In this document: positions 18,165 through 28,509 of the stretch, one piece after another
Layout: every line of letters starts with the position of its first letter
Numbering within the stretch: position 1 is the stretch's first letter
Source of the DNA: Cyanobacteria bacterium FACHB-63
GTDB taxonomy: Bacteria; Cyanobacteriota; Cyanobacteriia; Leptolyngbyales; Leptolyngbyaceae
Assembly: GCA_014695255.1 (NCBI GenBank)
Contig: JACJNX010000053.1
Location: 1 to 64,000, forward strand
Direction of reading: 5' to 3'
Length of the DNA: 64,000 nt
Program-made: the position numbers and the translations under genes
Notes under the pieces: model-generated
The model's database searches: none
What the model saw: only the letters and a program-made list of their open reading frames with translations
Told to the model about the DNA's origin: nothing

Positions 18165-18623
18165 GTGAACCACACGTTTTTAATGGAGCCAGGACGTTGG
18201 ACACTCCAGGGAAATTGGCTAGAGCGTGACGGACTCCCGATCGCTATGAAGGGAAAACTCATCGTCGCTTGGAGCCGCGATGACTGGTTCACTCTGATTA
18301 CCAAACTCACGTTTCCTCAAGCGCCCGATCGCGAAGATATGACCCTGCACTATCGGGGACGACTCGATCAAGGCGATCGCCGCTATACCTTTGTGTTGCA
18401 GCACAGTATTCTGGGGCGTATCGAAGGTGAAGGTTGGATTGCGCCTGAATCGCTGGTTCAGCGGCACTGGGTTTTAGGCGATCGCCAGCGACGTAGCGGA
18501 TTTGAAACGATTTACCGCCTGAGCGACGATCGCTATTATCTCGCCAGCACGATGCTCACCGGACACGCGCTCACCAACATGATGGAAGCGACCCTAGAGC
18601 GACAAACCACTCCACTTACGTAG
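18165..18623 (+). CDS. conserved cyanobacterial protein of unknown function
   Basis: 152 residues, no signal or membrane segment, rich in Trp, Arg and aromatic beta-type stretches (TLHYRGRLDQGDRRYTF, FETIYRLSDDRYYL). It resembles beta-barrel/lipocalin-like small cyanobacterial proteins but I cannot name a family. GTG at 18165 is taken as start; an ATG at 18183 is possible. It probably shares a transcript with anmK and may continue into the kinase gene. Confidence 0.7.
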   Translation: MNHTFLMEPGRWTLQGNWLERDGLPIAMKGKLIVAWSRDDWFTLITKLTFPQAPDREDMTLHYRGRLDQGDRRYTFVLQHSILGRIEGEGWIAPESLVQRHWVLGDRQRRSGFETIYRLSDDRYYLASTMLTGHALTNMMEATLERQTTPLT

Positions 18624-18701
18624 GCAGTCCCCGCTTCATCAAGTTACTTCAAAGGCGCAAGTGTCCATACTGAAGTTATCCGTTCCTTGAATCCTCGCCG
18701 C

Positions 18702-20249
18702 ATGACTGACCCTCGAATCGGACAATTGCTCTCCAATCGCTATCAACTGATCGAACTGATCGGGCGTGGTGCGATGGGGCAGGTATACAAAGCGGAAGAT
18801 GTCCTACTCGGCGGCGTGATCGTCGCAGTCAAGTTTCTGTCGCAAACGCTGTTAACGCGGAAAATGCGCGATCGCTTCCGCAGTGAAGCCCGGACTTGTG
18901 CACTCCTCAGCACCAAAAGTATGCACATTGTCCGCGTGATGGATTACGGAGTCGATGACCAAGAAGTGCCCTACTATGTGATGGAATACTTAGAGGGCAA
19001 TAGCTTGAGCGAAATGATTAGCGCTCAAAATCTACCGCTTCCTCGCTTTCTCAGTTTAGCGCGTCAGCTTTGCGCCGGACTGCACTGCGCTCATCAGGGC
19101 ATTGCGATCGACGGCGCTCTTTGTCCGATCATTCACCGAGATATCAAGCCCAGTAACATCCTTGTAACGCAGGACACAGGCTTTGGAGAATTGCTCAAAG
19201 TTCTCGACTTCGGGATTTCTAAATTGATGCAAGCCGACAACAATCAAACCAGTTCCTACATGGGAACTTTGGCGTATTCTTCTCCGGAGCAAATGGAAGG
19301 ACGCGAACTCGACTCGCGATCGGACATCTACAGTTTAGGGGTGATGTTTTATGAAATGCTAACCGGACGAATGCCACTGCAAGCGGAGACCCATTCGTTT
19401 GGCGGTTGGTACAAAGCGCATCATTTTCAGCAACCAAAAAGTTTTGCCGAGGCAAATTCCTCCACAAGAGTTCCGAAGGTACTAGAAGCCTTGGTCATGC
19501 GGTGTTTAGCCAAACTGCCACAAGATCGTCCTCAAACGATCGGAGAAATTCTCAAAGCTTTAGAGCCGCTGGAGCAGCGCTACGATGCCAATCGCCACAT
19601 TAGTCATCGCATTGGTGAGGCGTTGCTGAAAAGATCGGTCACAACGTCAGCCCGGACTACACATCGCCTCTCTGCGGATGATGCTTGCCAACTCACTACT
19701 TGGCCCAAAGATAAACCGATCGCGCAAATTGTCTTTCCCCACGTTCTCGAAACCAAGCAGGACACTTCAGCGACGATATGGGTGATGCTCCCTCAGCAGG
19801 AAATTGAGAACATTCAAGTCGGTCGGCTATACAATCAGTTTTTTAAAACGTTTCTGTGCATTCAATCGCCGCATCCTGTGATTCTCTGGGTGACAGCGCT
19901 TTACAATCAGATTCAGCATAAAGACGGCAATCCGCGCTGGTTAAAGTGTTTTCTGGATTTGAAAACCGAGCAGGGTCAAAAACTGACACGTCTCCTGATC
20001 GAAAAGGAAAGTTATTACATTCTGTTTTTCGCGATCGAAGATCCGCACCACTGCGCCTATGTGATCCCTGTACAGACGACAGATGCCCAGCGATCGCAAC
20101 TTCGCGAGTGGATGCTTTCCAGTCAAGCCTGGGCATCTGTAGGCAAAGCAGCGATCAGTAAGGACTTGCTCAAGGCTGAATTTGAGCGGATGAAGCCGAA
20201 AGTTCTTAAGGATTTAACCCAGGTTCATTTCGACAGAAGTCCGGCTTAA
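18702..20249 (+). CDS. serine/threonine protein kinase with unknown C-terminal domain
   Basis: 515 residues. Kinase domain at about 10-285: Gly loop GRGAMGQVYKAE, VAVKFL lysine, HRDIKPSNIL catalytic loop, DFGISKL, and YSSPEQME in place of APE. No transmembrane helix is apparent. The C-terminal 220 residues (from about 300) are a soluble region I do not recognise, probably a ligand-binding or output domain. ATG at 18702 replaces a TTG at 18687. It converges with the universal stress protein gene and shares a TTAA stop palindrome with it. Confidence 0.92.
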   Translation: MTDPRIGQLLSNRYQLIELIGRGAMGQVYKAEDVLLGGVIVAVKFLSQTLLTRKMRDRFRSEARTCALLSTKSMHIVRVMDYGVDDQEVPYYVMEYLEGNSLSEMISAQNLPLPRFLSLARQLCAGLHCAHQGIAIDGALCPIIHRDIKPSNILVTQDTGFGELLKVLDFGISKLMQADNNQTSSYMGTLAYSSPEQMEGRELDSRSDIYSLGVMFYEMLTGRMPLQAETHSFGGWYKAHHFQQPKSFAEANSSTRVPKVLEALVMRCLAKLPQDRPQTIGEILKALEPLEQRYDANRHISHRIGEALLKRSVTTSARTTHRLSADDACQLTTWPKDKPIAQIVFPHVLETKQDTSATIWVMLPQQEIENIQVGRLYNQFFKTFLCIQSPHPVILWVTALYNQIQHKDGNPRWLKCFLDLKTEQGQKLTRLLIEKESYYILFFAIEDPHHCAYVIPVQTTDAQRSQLREWMLSSQAWASVGKAAISKDLLKAEFERMKPKVLKDLTQVHFDRSPA

Positions 20250-21112
20250 CGAGGAGCCGGAAAAAACAAAACGGGATGCAAACTTCGCCGTAAGAGTTCT
20301 GCTGCAAAGCTAGGAACAGAGGAGAAACCACGATTGCTGCTGTTAGAGGAAATTGCGATTGCACTGACATCTTGATCCTGAGCAGCTTCCAAGATTTGAG
20401 CGATCGTGCTTCCCCGGCGCAGTTCGATTTCGGTTTTGATCCCTGCGGCTTGCAGTTGTGCTTGAGCAGGCACTAAGGTTTCTGAGATTAAACGTTGTTC
20501 TTCGGCAGGCGAGGGATTAAATCTACCGCCTTCTTCGATGACGCGACAAAGGTAGCAATTTTGAGGGATTTCGGGTCGGGCATGTTGGACAATTTGAGCG
20601 ATCGTGTGCTTTGAAGCGTTGCTGTCGTCGTAGGGAATCAGCAGTCCCCGGAATAGATGCTGACAGCGTAGGGTCAGTTCTTCGGTGGTGAGGGCTGAGA
20701 TCAGTTGGGGACGCACCGTCATGATGGGAGCGGGCGATCGCTGCGAAAGTTCTGCGGTGGTGCTACCAAATAGAGTTTCGGTGAAAAGGTTACGGCTTTG
20801 GGTTCCCATCAAAATCACATCAGATTGATAGGTTTTGGCGATGCGGGAAATCACATCTACAGCGCGTCCGGGTTGCACTTCGACTTTGACTTCGACTCCT
20901 GCGGGAATTTGTTCGAGTGCAGCAGCAAGCCGTCTTTGAGCACGATCGACTTTTTCGGCGTTAGGCTTCGGCACTCCGAGATCTTCTGAGAGCGGCACGA
21001 CATGAAGAAATACAATTTGCTGCATTCCGCTGGCGGCAAACTGCGGGACAAAACGCACCAGTCGCTGGAGTCCATCGCTGAAGTCAGTACAGATTAAAAT
21101 CCGGTGAAACAT
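20246..21112 (-). CDS. tandem universal stress protein
   Basis: 288 residues with two UspA domains (about 1-140 and 155-288). The first retains ILMGTQSRN...FGSTTAELSQRSPAPIMTV, the nucleotide-binding G-2x-G-9x-G(S/T) layout; the second ends AIAISSNSSNRG...AAELLRRSLHPVLFF. A stress or nucleotide-sensing role is typical. Single-gene unit. Confidence 0.92.
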   Translation of the reverse strand: MFHRILICTDFSDGLQRLVRFVPQFAASGMQQIVFLHVVPLSEDLGVPKPNAEKVDRAQRRLAAALEQIPAGVEVKVEVQPGRAVDVISRIAKTYQSDVILMGTQSRNLFTETLFGSTTAELSQRSPAPIMTVRPQLISALTTEELTLRCQHLFRGLLIPYDDSNASKHTIAQIVQHARPEIPQNCYLCRVIEEGGRFNPSPAEEQRLISETLVPAQAQLQAAGIKTEIELRRGSTIAQILEAAQDQDVSAIAISSNSSNRGFSSVPSFAAELLRRSLHPVLFFPAPR

Positions 21113-21165
21113 AGAATTTAGATAACGCGCTATTCTTCCCTAACTGTGCAACATCCTGCGCCTTC

Positions 21166-21957
21166 CTACAAGTCAGTAGAGTTGCTCAAGAAGAAATTTC
21201 TGATTTGCTGAAATTTTGCATGAGCCGAATTGTAGTGATACTTTTGGTCACGATCGATCACCGTATGAATCGGAATCAGTTCCATCACACAGTTTGTATA
21301 AGCGATCGCCTCAAATTCCTGCACCACTTCAGCCGTCCAAGCTTCCTCGATCGGGGATAGTTCTGGAACTAAGCGCGATCGTAACAATCCGGGTAAGATG
21401 CCTGTGCTTAAAGGCGGTGTCCACCAGCGATCATCTTTCCAGCCCCAAAGCGTCCCGGTACTGGATTCGAGCCAGTTCCCATGCTGATCAATCAAAATTG
21501 CTTCTTGAGCATTGGCTCGTTGTGCGGCTTGCAGTGCAAGCCAAGGCGCGAGATAGTTTCCGGTTTTGTGTTGAGGCAGCGATCGACTCAGTTCTGATTC
21601 TGCCACCCAAGCAGTAATGCCTTGCTGTTGACGTTGCGCTAAATCAGGAGGAAGCGATCGACCCGTAATCCATTCTCGCCCATCTGAAAACACAACTATT
21701 CTCAGCGTTGGATAGTGAAGTGCCATCCATTCTGCACCAGAGCGAATGTTGTTCCAGTTTGGATCTTGCCAGTGGAAGGCTGCGATCGTTGCCTTCAATC
21801 GATCGCAATGTTCATTCCACTGAGTTAAAGCATGATCCAGAGATTGATACACTCGCAATGTTGTAAACGTCGTTGCACCATAGATTAAGCCTGGATCATT
21901 GATTGAGAGTTGAATCTGATCACCCTCGATCGCGCTGCCGTTGTACCAATTCACCAT
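21166..21957 (-). CDS. class IV PLP aminotransferase / aminodeoxychorismate lyase-like
   Basis: 263 residues of the fold-type IV PLP family (branched-chain aminotransferase, D-amino-acid transaminase, 4-amino-4-deoxychorismate lyase). The PLP lysine is Lys131 in HKTGNYL; LESSTGTLWGW and TGILPGLLRSRL match phosphate-binding segments. PabC (folate synthesis) is the most likely role since branched-chain enzymes are longer, but this is not proven. The first 7 bases overlap the end of the upstream GT2 gene. Confidence 0.8.
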   Translation of the reverse strand: MVNWYNGSAIEGDQIQLSINDPGLIYGATTFTTLRVYQSLDHALTQWNEHCDRLKATIAAFHWQDPNWNNIRSGAEWMALHYPTLRIVVFSDGREWITGRSLPPDLAQRQQQGITAWVAESELSRSLPQHKTGNYLAPWLALQAAQRANAQEAILIDQHGNWLESSTGTLWGWKDDRWWTPPLSTGILPGLLRSRLVPELSPIEEAWTAEVVQEFEAIAYTNCVMELIPIHTVIDRDQKYHYNSAHAKFQQIRNFFLSNSTDL

Positions 21958-23135
21958 AGTCCCATCTCTCTTAAACCAAGCTTAAGTCTTTCAGCTTCAG
22001 GAGGATTTTGTTGTTGATGTAGCGCGATCGCGGTTCGGAATGCCTCTAAGCTCTGAGGAACTCGACCCAAGTTCAGCAACACCACACCAAGGTTTTGATA
22101 AGCCTCTGCATAGTTCGGATTGAGTGCAATCGCTTGATGGTAATGGTCGATCGCAGTCGTGAACTGTCCCATTGCTTTGAGCGTTGCACCTAAATTACAG
22201 TGTGCGATCGCAAAGGTTGGATCAATGTCTAAAGCTTGCTGATAAAGAAGCGCTGCATTTTGTAGATCACCACAGTCCTTCAACAAGCTTGCAAAGTTAT
22301 TGATTGCTCCTAGCTTGAGTTTTGGTAGAACTGACTGCTGAATCGCTTGCTGATACTGTTGTGCCGCTTTCTCTATTTCATTTAGCTCTAAATACACAAT
22401 GCCCAGATGATAGTGCAGTTCATATTTCGTCGAAACATCTTCGACCGTCGATAATCCCCGCTCTAAAAGCTCGATTCCTTTTGTAGTTTCACCCACCTGA
22501 ACATACAACGCACCCAGCTTGCTACAAACATAAGGATCATTCGGATGAGCAGCAAGGAAACCTTCCATTGTCGATCGTGCTTTGTTCACCTTGTCACGCT
22601 TCGCAATCACCTCCGCCTGATAGCCTTTGTGCAGAATTGCAACTTCTGAAATTGATCCAATCTTCCAGTGCGGCTCGTGCTGCAACAGCGCCACCACCTG
22701 ATCATCAATCATCTCGTGATAGGGACGAGAAAACCAAAGTTGAGGATGGCGGCGAAACAATCGAGAAACTAGGGAATACGGAGATTGCGCTGCTCCAACT
22801 TCTTGTCGGACTAGATTAAAGACTAAATACTCCTCCTGCTTGATCGCGCTTCTCAAAATCGGCGCAACTTCAGGCACTAAAGTCTCATCTGCATCCAGGA
22901 CTAACACCCAATCGCCCTGAGCATACTTCAAACATTCATTCCGCGCTGCTGAAAAGTCATTACACCAATCAAAAGAGTGAACTTGTGCGCCAAACGATCG
23001 AGCAATTTCAACGGTACGATCGCTCGATCCCGTATCCAGCACAATCAGTTCATTCACCCAATCCTGCACACTCCTCAAGCATTGCGGCAAATTCTGCTCT
23101 TCGTTTTTGACAATGATACAAAAGCTTAGCTGCAT
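21951..23135 (-). CDS. GT2 glycosyltransferase with C-terminal TPR repeats
   Basis: 394 residues. The N-terminal GT-A domain (1-200) begins LSFCIIVKNEEQNLPQCLRS and has VLDADETL as its DxD-type metal site; from about 200 there are five or six TPR units (for example NYAEAYQNLGVVLLNLG). Such SunS/WaaE-type proteins glycosylate peptides or glycans; the acceptor is unknown. It overlaps the aminotransferase gene by 7 bp, so the two form a transcription unit. Confidence 0.88.
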   Translation of the reverse strand: MQLSFCIIVKNEEQNLPQCLRSVQDWVNELIVLDTGSSDRTVEIARSFGAQVHSFDWCNDFSAARNECLKYAQGDWVLVLDADETLVPEVAPILRSAIKQEEYLVFNLVRQEVGAAQSPYSLVSRLFRRHPQLWFSRPYHEMIDDQVVALLQHEPHWKIGSISEVAILHKGYQAEVIAKRDKVNKARSTMEGFLAAHPNDPYVCSKLGALYVQVGETTKGIELLERGLSTVEDVSTKYELHYHLGIVYLELNEIEKAAQQYQQAIQQSVLPKLKLGAINNFASLLKDCGDLQNAALLYQQALDIDPTFAIAHCNLGATLKAMGQFTTAIDHYHQAIALNPNYAEAYQNLGVVLLNLGRVPQSLEAFRTAIALHQQQNPPEAERLKLGLREMGLW

Positions 23136-23295
23136 CGCAATTTGCCCCAGAAATCGAAGTCCATTATCAAATCATTACGTTAAATTGGATAAACCAGTGA
23201 TTCTCAGATTTCTTGCAGATTGATGCAAGCTGCCTTAATAAGCAGTAATATAAATTAACAATACAAATCTGAGATCCCTTTTCATTCCTATTTTC

Positions 23296-23301
23296 AGGAG
23301 G
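23296..23301 (+). promoter_or_regulatory. ribosome binding site deciding the ftsH GTG start
   Basis: AGGAGG lies 10 nt upstream of GTG 23312 with no better ATG nearby; it fixes the GTG start. Confidence 0.75.
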
Positions 23302-23311
23302 ATACACCCCG

Positions 23312-25153
23312 GTGAACAAGCGGTGGAGAAATGCAGGGCTATATGCGCTTTTAGCGATCGTCGTAATTGCGTTAGCAACGGCGGTTTTTGATAAGCAACC
23401 CCAAACACGTGAAACCTGGCGCTACAGCCAGTTTATTCAAGAAGTTGAAAAAAACAACGTCAATAAAGTAAGTTTGAGTTCCGATCGCTCTCGCGCCTTG
23501 GTTCAGTCCCAAGACGGCAGCCGGGTTCTCGTCAACCTACCCAGCGACCCCGAACTCATTAGCATTCTGACCCGCAACAACGTCGATATTTCCGTCCTGC
23601 CTGCAACCGATGGCAACGACTTCTGGCTCCGCGCCGTCAGCAGTCTGTTCTTCCCGATCTTGCTGCTTGTGGGTCTATTCTTCCTGTTGCGACGCGCTCA
23701 GAACGGTCCCGGCAGCCAAGCCATGAACTTTGGAAAATCCAAAGCTAGAGTTCAAATGGAACCGCAAACCCAAGTCACGTTTAACGATGTGGCAGGGATT
23801 GATCAAGCAAAACTCGAACTCAATGAAGTCGTAGACTTCTTGAAGAATGCCGATCGCTTTACCGCAATTGGCGCAAAAATTCCCAAGGGTGTCCTACTTG
23901 TAGGTCCTCCTGGAACCGGTAAAACCCTACTGGCAAAAGCGGTTGCAGGTGAAGCAGGTGTACCGTTCTTCTCGATTTCGGGTTCTGAGTTCGTTGAGAT
24001 GTTCGTCGGTGTGGGAGCTTCCCGCGTCCGCGATCTGTTCGAGCAAGCAAAAACCAACGCACCTTGTATCGTCTTTATCGATGAAATTGATGCGGTCGGT
24101 CGTCAGCGGGGCGCAGGTCTCGGTGGTGGAAACGATGAACGCGAACAAACCCTAAACCAACTCCTCACCGAGATGGACGGGTTTGAAGGCAACACCGGAA
24201 TTATCATCATTGCGGCAACAAACCGTCCTGATGTGCTGGATGCTGCACTCTTGCGTCCGGGTCGGTTTGACCGTCAAGTCGTGGTCGATCGTCCGGATTA
24301 CGCAGGTCGTTTGGAAGTGCTCAACGTCCACGCTCGCGGCAAAACCTTGTCGAAAGATGTCGATCTTGAAAAAATCGCCCGTCGGACTCCTGGATTTACC
24401 GGAGCAGACTTATCGAACTTGCTGAACGAAGCAGCGATTCTGGCGGCTCGTCGCAATCTAACCGAAGTTTCGATGGACGAAATCAACGATGCGATCGATC
24501 GTGTCCTTGCTGGACCTGAGAAGAAAGATCGCGTCATGAGCGAAAAGCGCAAAGAGCTAGTCGCTTACCACGAAGCAGGTCACGCATTAGTCGGTGCATT
24601 AATGCCTGACTACGACCCTGTTCAAAAGATCAGCATTATTCCTCGCGGTCGTGCGGGTGGTTTAACTTGGTTCACGCCGAGCGAAGACCGGATGGATTCG
24701 GGCTTATACTCCCGCTCCTACCTGCAAAACCAAATGGCAGTCGCGCTGGGCGGTCGGATTGCTGAAGAAATCGTCTTTGGTGAAGAAGAAGTTACTACAG
24801 GCGCATCGAATGACCTTCAGCAAGTGGCACGAGTCGCAAAGCAAATGGTGACACGCTTCGGAATGAGCGATCGCTTAGGTCCGGTGGCGCTCGGTCGTCA
24901 GCAAGGCAATATGTTCCTCGGTCGGGACATCGCCGCAGAACGCGATTTCTCGGAAGAAACCGCAGCCGCGATCGATGACGAAGTTCGGAACTTAGTCGAG
25001 CAAGCCTATCGTCGTGCGAAAGCGGTTCTGGTTCAAAATCGTCCGGTTCTCGACAAACTAGCTGAGATGCTAGTTGAGAAAGAAACGGTGGATTCAGACG
25101 AACTGCAAGAACTACTCAGCACTAATGATGTGCATATTGCAGCGATTGCCTAG
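23312..25153 (+). CDS. ftsH: ATP-dependent zinc metalloprotease FtsH (FtsH3 type)
   Basis: Membrane AAA protease, 613 residues. Two N-terminal membrane helices (about 8-24 and 106-124) flank a periplasmic/lumenal domain; Walker A GPPGTGKT near 198; second region of homology [15 protein letters not shown]; zinc site HEAGH near 420. The first residues ([11 protein letters not shown]) and the overall match point to the Slr1604/FtsH3 clade, which in cyanobacteria forms hetero-oligomers with other FtsH subunits and acts in iron-response and photosystem repair. GTG start set by AGGAGG. Confidence 0.96.
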   Translation: MNKRWRNAGLYALLAIVVIALATAVFDKQPQTRETWRYSQFIQEVEKNNVNKVSLSSDRSRALVQSQDGSRVLVNLPSDPELISILTRNNVDISVLPATDGNDFWLRAVSSLFFPILLLVGLFFLLRRAQNGPGSQAMNFGKSKARVQMEPQTQVTFNDVAGIDQAKLELNEVVDFLKNADRFTAIGAKIPKGVLLVGPPGTGKTLLAKAVAGEAGVPFFSISGSEFVEMFVGVGASRVRDLFEQAKTNAPCIVFIDEIDAVGRQRGAGLGGGNDEREQTLNQLLTEMDGFEGNTGIIIIAATNRPDVLDAALLRPGRFDRQVVVDRPDYAGRLEVLNVHARGKTLSKDVDLEKIARRTPGFTGADLSNLLNEAAILAARRNLTEVSMDEINDAIDRVLAGPEKKDRVMSEKRKELVAYHEAGHALVGALMPDYDPVQKISIIPRGRAGGLTWFTPSEDRMDSGLYSRSYLQNQMAVALGGRIAEEIVFGEEEVTTGASNDLQQVARVAKQMVTRFGMSDRLGPVALGRQQGNMFLGRDIAAERDFSEETAAAIDDEVRNLVEQAYRRAKAVLVQNRPVLDKLAEMLVEKETVDSDELQELLSTNDVHIAAIA

Positions 25154-25174
25154 TTTCTAATTCAGTAGAATTCT

Positions 25175-25209
25175 AAGAGATGTTCCACCGGGGCATCTCT
25201 TTATTTTTT
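25175..25209 (+). terminator. Rho-independent terminator of ftsH
   Basis: AAGAGATG (25175-25182) pairs with CATCTCTT (25194-25201), followed by a T-rich run up to 25209, directly before the SnoaL-like gene. Confidence 0.85.
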
Positions 25210-25219
25210 GCAAAACCAT

Positions 25220-25696
25220 ATGACATCCGAACAGAATAAAGACCTTGTTCTCCAGTTCTACAAAGCATTTGATGACCGCAAAATTGAGCAGGCTTTAGAT
25301 CTTTTAGCTCCAGATTTTGTTGCCCATCTAGTGGGTATGCCTGAGCCCTTGAATGCAGAGGGATTCAAGCAGTTCGGAATGTCGTTCTACTCAGCTTTTA
25401 GTCAAGGACAACACCAGTTTGATGAGATTGTGGTTACTGACGATCGAGTTGTGACCTGTGGAACATTTATCGCAACGCACTCCGGAGCGTTTCAGGGTCT
25501 TCCCCCTACAGGTAAACAAATTCGCTTATCGATCATGCACATCGATCGAGTACACAATGGAAAAATCTTAGAACACTGGGGGCAAGGCGATGCACTTGGA
25601 TTAATGCAGCAACTAGGAATTGTTTTCCTGCCGGGACTAGAATTATTGCCACAGATTGTTAAAGGTGCGGTGTCTAAGCTAATCAAGAGAAATTAA
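25220..25696 (+). CDS. SnoaL-like polyketide cyclase / ester cyclase family protein
   Basis: 158 residues of the SnoaL/NTF2 fold: NKDLVLQFYKAFDDRKIEQAL at the start, then the core with DFVAHL, HIDRVHNGKILEHWGQGD. Members act as cyclases, isomerases or simple binding proteins, so no reaction is assigned. ATG at 25220 is preferred to TTG at 25208, which lies inside the ftsH terminator. It converges with the CDF gene and shares TTAA with its stop. Confidence 0.82.
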   Translation: MTSEQNKDLVLQFYKAFDDRKIEQALDLLAPDFVAHLVGMPEPLNAEGFKQFGMSFYSAFSQGQHQFDEIVVTDDRVVTCGTFIATHSGAFQGLPPTGKQIRLSIMHIDRVHNGKILEHWGQGDALGLMQQLGIVFLPGLELLPQIVKGAVSKLIKRN

Positions 25697-26631
25697 CCTT
25701 CACAAGCAACAGGGCAAGCCGCATTCGGATCGCCAAGCTCAATTTGAATCGTGGCGTGTTCGATCCCGAAATGCTCGTGCAACTCTCGGCAAAGTCCAGC
25801 TATGAATGCATCACCCGGATGTCCAGATGGAGTGACTAGATGAGCGGTTAGTGCTACTTCGGTTGTACTCATTGCCCAAATGTGTAAATCATGCACTTGA
25901 GCGACTTCTGGACGCTCTGCAAGGTAGGCTCGTACCGCAAGCGGCTCAATTCCTTCTGGAACCGCATCCAGCATGAGATTAAACGATTCTTGAAACAGTT
26001 GCCACGTTCCGATCACAATCACGATCGTAATTGCCAAACTGACGATCGGATCAAGCCACTGCCAGCCGGTCATCAGAATCGCAATCCCGGTTAACACCAC
26101 GCCCAGTGAAACCACTGCATCGGCGGCTAAATGCAAAAATGCGCCCCTGATATTCAGATCAGAGTTGCGTCCTGACACAAACATCAGGGCACTGATCGTA
26201 TTCACCGCAATTCCGATCGCCGCCACCAAAATAATCGTTCCGCCTTCAACAGGTGCCGGACTGCGAAATCGCTGGATTGCTTCTAAACCAATGCCACCAC
26301 AGGCAATCAGGAGAAACGTCGCATTGAGCAAAGCCGCTAAGATTGACGATCGACGAAATCCAAAGGTGCGTCGGGGAGTCGGTTGACGACGCGCTAAAAT
26401 ACTCGCTCCCCAAGCCAGTAATAATCCTAAAACGTCGCTGAGATTGTGTCCTGCATCTGCAAGCAGTGCTAGGGAGTTGGCTAAAAGCCCGTAAACTACT
26501 TCAGCAACGACAAAACCAGCATTCAGCGTGACACTGACAACAAAAGCGCGATTGTAAGAATTAGTCCGGTGTGCATGACCGGGACTGGGGTGATGATGGT
26601 GTCCGTGGTGGTGCCCGTGATGGTGTGCCAT
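25693..26631 (-). CDS. cation diffusion facilitator (zinc/cobalt exporter)
   Basis: 312 residues. Six helices with the metal sites LLADAGHNLSD in helix 2 and HLAADAVVSLG in helix 5 (HxxxD, zinc type) and a C-terminal cytoplasmic domain (VHDLHIWAMSTTE). The N-terminus is His-rich (MAHHHGHHHG), likely metal-loading. It is a Zn2+/H+ antiporter of the CzcD/ZitB type. Start at ATG 26631 before the His stretch. Confidence 0.93.
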   Translation of the reverse strand: MAHHHGHHHGHHHHPSPGHAHRTNSYNRAFVVSVTLNAGFVVAEVVYGLLANSLALLADAGHNLSDVLGLLLAWGASILARRQPTPRRTFGFRRSSILAALLNATFLLIACGGIGLEAIQRFRSPAPVEGGTIILVAAIGIAVNTISALMFVSGRNSDLNIRGAFLHLAADAVVSLGVVLTGIAILMTGWQWLDPIVSLAITIVIVIGTWQLFQESFNLMLDAVPEGIEPLAVRAYLAERPEVAQVHDLHIWAMSTTEVALTAHLVTPSGHPGDAFIAGLCRELHEHFGIEHATIQIELGDPNAACPVACEG

Positions 26632-26668
26632 ATCGAGTCGAATGCAGTTTCCCAATTTTAGGTTCAAA

Positions 26669-26700
26669 TCGTAGCGACGCGATTAATCGCGTCGCTACGA
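26669..26700. repeat. 32-bp perfect palindrome, dispersed repeat copy 1
   Basis: Both arms are 16 bp with central core GACGCGATTAATCGCGTC, flanked on the outside by CGTAGC and its complement GCTACG. It lies between CDF and guaA. The same core occurs at 37198-37225 with different outer arms that still pair. Confidence 0.9.
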
Positions 26701-26734
26701 TAAATTCCGCAATGATCGATTATGTGCAACCGTT

Positions 26735-26764
26735 CGATCGCCCGTAATTAATCAAGGGCGATCG
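26735..26764. terminator. hairpin at the 3' end of guaA
   Basis: CGATCGCCC (26735-26743) and GGGCGATCG (26756-26764) with a 12-nt loop, just beyond the guaA stop. No T-run follows, so termination strength is uncertain; the arms contain HIP1-like sequence, which could explain the pairing. Confidence 0.45.
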
Positions 26765-26776
26765 TGCTGTTTTCGC

Positions 26777-28402
26777 TTATTCCCACTCGATCGTTCCCGG
26801 TGGCTTCGAGGTGATATCGTAAACCACGCGGTTTACGCCCTTGACTTCGTTCACGATGCGGTTGGAAATGGTTTCAAGCAGATCATATGGAATTCGCGCC
26901 CAGTCTGCGGTCATGCCGTCTTCGCTCTTGACGCAGCGCAGCACGATCGGATAAGCATAAGTGCGTTGATCTCCCATCACTCCAACGCTTCGCACAGGCA
27001 GCAAGACTGCGAAAGCCTGCCATACATCGTGGTAGATGCCTGCACGATTGATTTCCTGACGCACGATTAGATCGGCATCCCGCAAAATGTTCAGCTTTTC
27101 TTCGTTCACTTCACCCAAAATCCGAATCGCTAGACCAGGACCAGGGAAGGGTTGACGATTGACGATTTCTTCAGGTAGACCGATCGAACGTCCAACCTTT
27201 CGCACTTCGTCTTTGAACAGTTTCCGTAATGGTTCAATCAGCTTGAATTGCAAATCTTTTGGCAATCCACCCACATTGTGATGGCTCTTAATTTTGACCG
27301 CGACTCGCTCTCCAGTTTTTGGATCAACGTTAGTATCCGCAGATTCAATCACGTCCGGGTAAAGCGTCCCTTGAGCGAGATAATCGAATGGGCCTAACCG
27401 CTTCGATTCTTCTTCAAACACGCGAATAAATTCGTGTCCAATGCGTTTGCGCTTCTCTTCAGGATCAGTGATGCCATCGACCGCCGCTAAGAAACGATCG
27501 CGAGCGTTCACATAGGCAACATCGATATGGAACTGCTCATGGAACAGCTTCACCAAGCGTTCTGGCTCTAGCTTTCGCATAAAGCCTTGGTCGATAAACA
27601 TACAGGTGAGTTGATCCCCGATCGCCCGATGCAGCAAGAATGCCAGCGTTGAGGAATCTACACCGCCAGACAGCGCTAACAGCACTCGCTTATCCCCAAC
27701 TTTGCCACGAATTTCGCGAATCGCTTCTTCGACAAACGCATCGGTTGTCCAGGTCGGCTCACATTCGCAGATGTGGTAGACAAAGTTGCGGATCAAAGCC
27801 TGTCCGTATTGAGAATGCACCACTTCTGGGTGGAACTGTACGCCGTAGAGTTTACGATCGTGTTCAGCAATGGCAGCACAGGGCGTATTTGCTGTGTGAG
27901 CGAGGATTTCAAAGCCGGATGGAAGCTGCGTCACCGAATCGCCGTGGCTCATCCACATGATCGAGCCATCTTCGACATTCGTGAGCAAATCGGTGGGATC
28001 ATCGATCGCAAGATTCGCTTTGCCGTACTCGCCGCGATCGCTACGTTCGACACTGCCGCCAAGCTGTTGCACCATCAATTGCATCCCGTAGCACACGCCT
28101 AGAACGGGAATGCCAAGCTGCCAAATTCCTGCATCACACTGCGGTGCGCCATTGTCATAAACCGAATTTGGGCCACCAGATAGAATAATGCCCTTGGGGT
28201 TGAGCTGGCGCAACTGTTCGATCGTGGTGCGATACGACAGAACTTCAGAATAGACCTGAGTTTCGCGGATGCGGCGGGCAATCAGTTCTGAATATTGCGA
28301 CCCAAAATCGAGAATCACGATCATTTGACGATCGAGGGCATTTAGATCTGAAGTAGATACGAGCGGGGTATCCAAAACAGACGGTTCAGTATGTGGAGTC
28401 AC
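26777..28402 (-). CDS. guaA: GMP synthase (glutamine-hydrolysing)
   Basis: Converts XMP to GMP with glutamine and ATP. 541 residues: class I glutamine amidotransferase (about 30-220; nucleophile Cys in GVCYGMQL near 101, then VQFHPEV), ATP-pyrophosphatase domain with ALSGGVDSS near 248, and the C-terminal dimerisation domain ending KPPGTIEWE. The GTG at 28402 has AGGA about 9 nt upstream and is chosen over the TTG at 28435. cbiD is upstream on the same strand with a gap of about 107 bp. Confidence 0.96.
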   Translation of the reverse strand: MTPHTEPSVLDTPLVSTSDLNALDRQMIVILDFGSQYSELIARRIRETQVYSEVLSYRTTIEQLRQLNPKGIILSGGPNSVYDNGAPQCDAGIWQLGIPVLGVCYGMQLMVQQLGGSVERSDRGEYGKANLAIDDPTDLLTNVEDGSIMWMSHGDSVTQLPSGFEILAHTANTPCAAIAEHDRKLYGVQFHPEVVHSQYGQALIRNFVYHICECEPTWTTDAFVEEAIREIRGKVGDKRVLLALSGGVDSSTLAFLLHRAIGDQLTCMFIDQGFMRKLEPERLVKLFHEQFHIDVAYVNARDRFLAAVDGITDPEEKRKRIGHEFIRVFEEESKRLGPFDYLAQGTLYPDVIESADTNVDPKTGERVAVKIKSHHNVGGLPKDLQFKLIEPLRKLFKDEVRKVGRSIGLPEEIVNRQPFPGPGLAIRILGEVNEEKLNILRDADLIVRQEINRAGIYHDVWQAFAVLLPVRSVGVMGDQRTYAYPIVLRCVKSEDGMTADWARIPYDLLETISNRIVNEVKGVNRVVYDITSKPPGTIEWE

Positions 28403-28509
28403 GGGAGTTTCCTGATGAAATGAACGGACGATCAAACCGGGAGCAAACGGACGTTTTGAAGAGCAGTAAAAAATGAGTCGTTTTAGATATTTTGGCTATT
28501 CTAATCACA

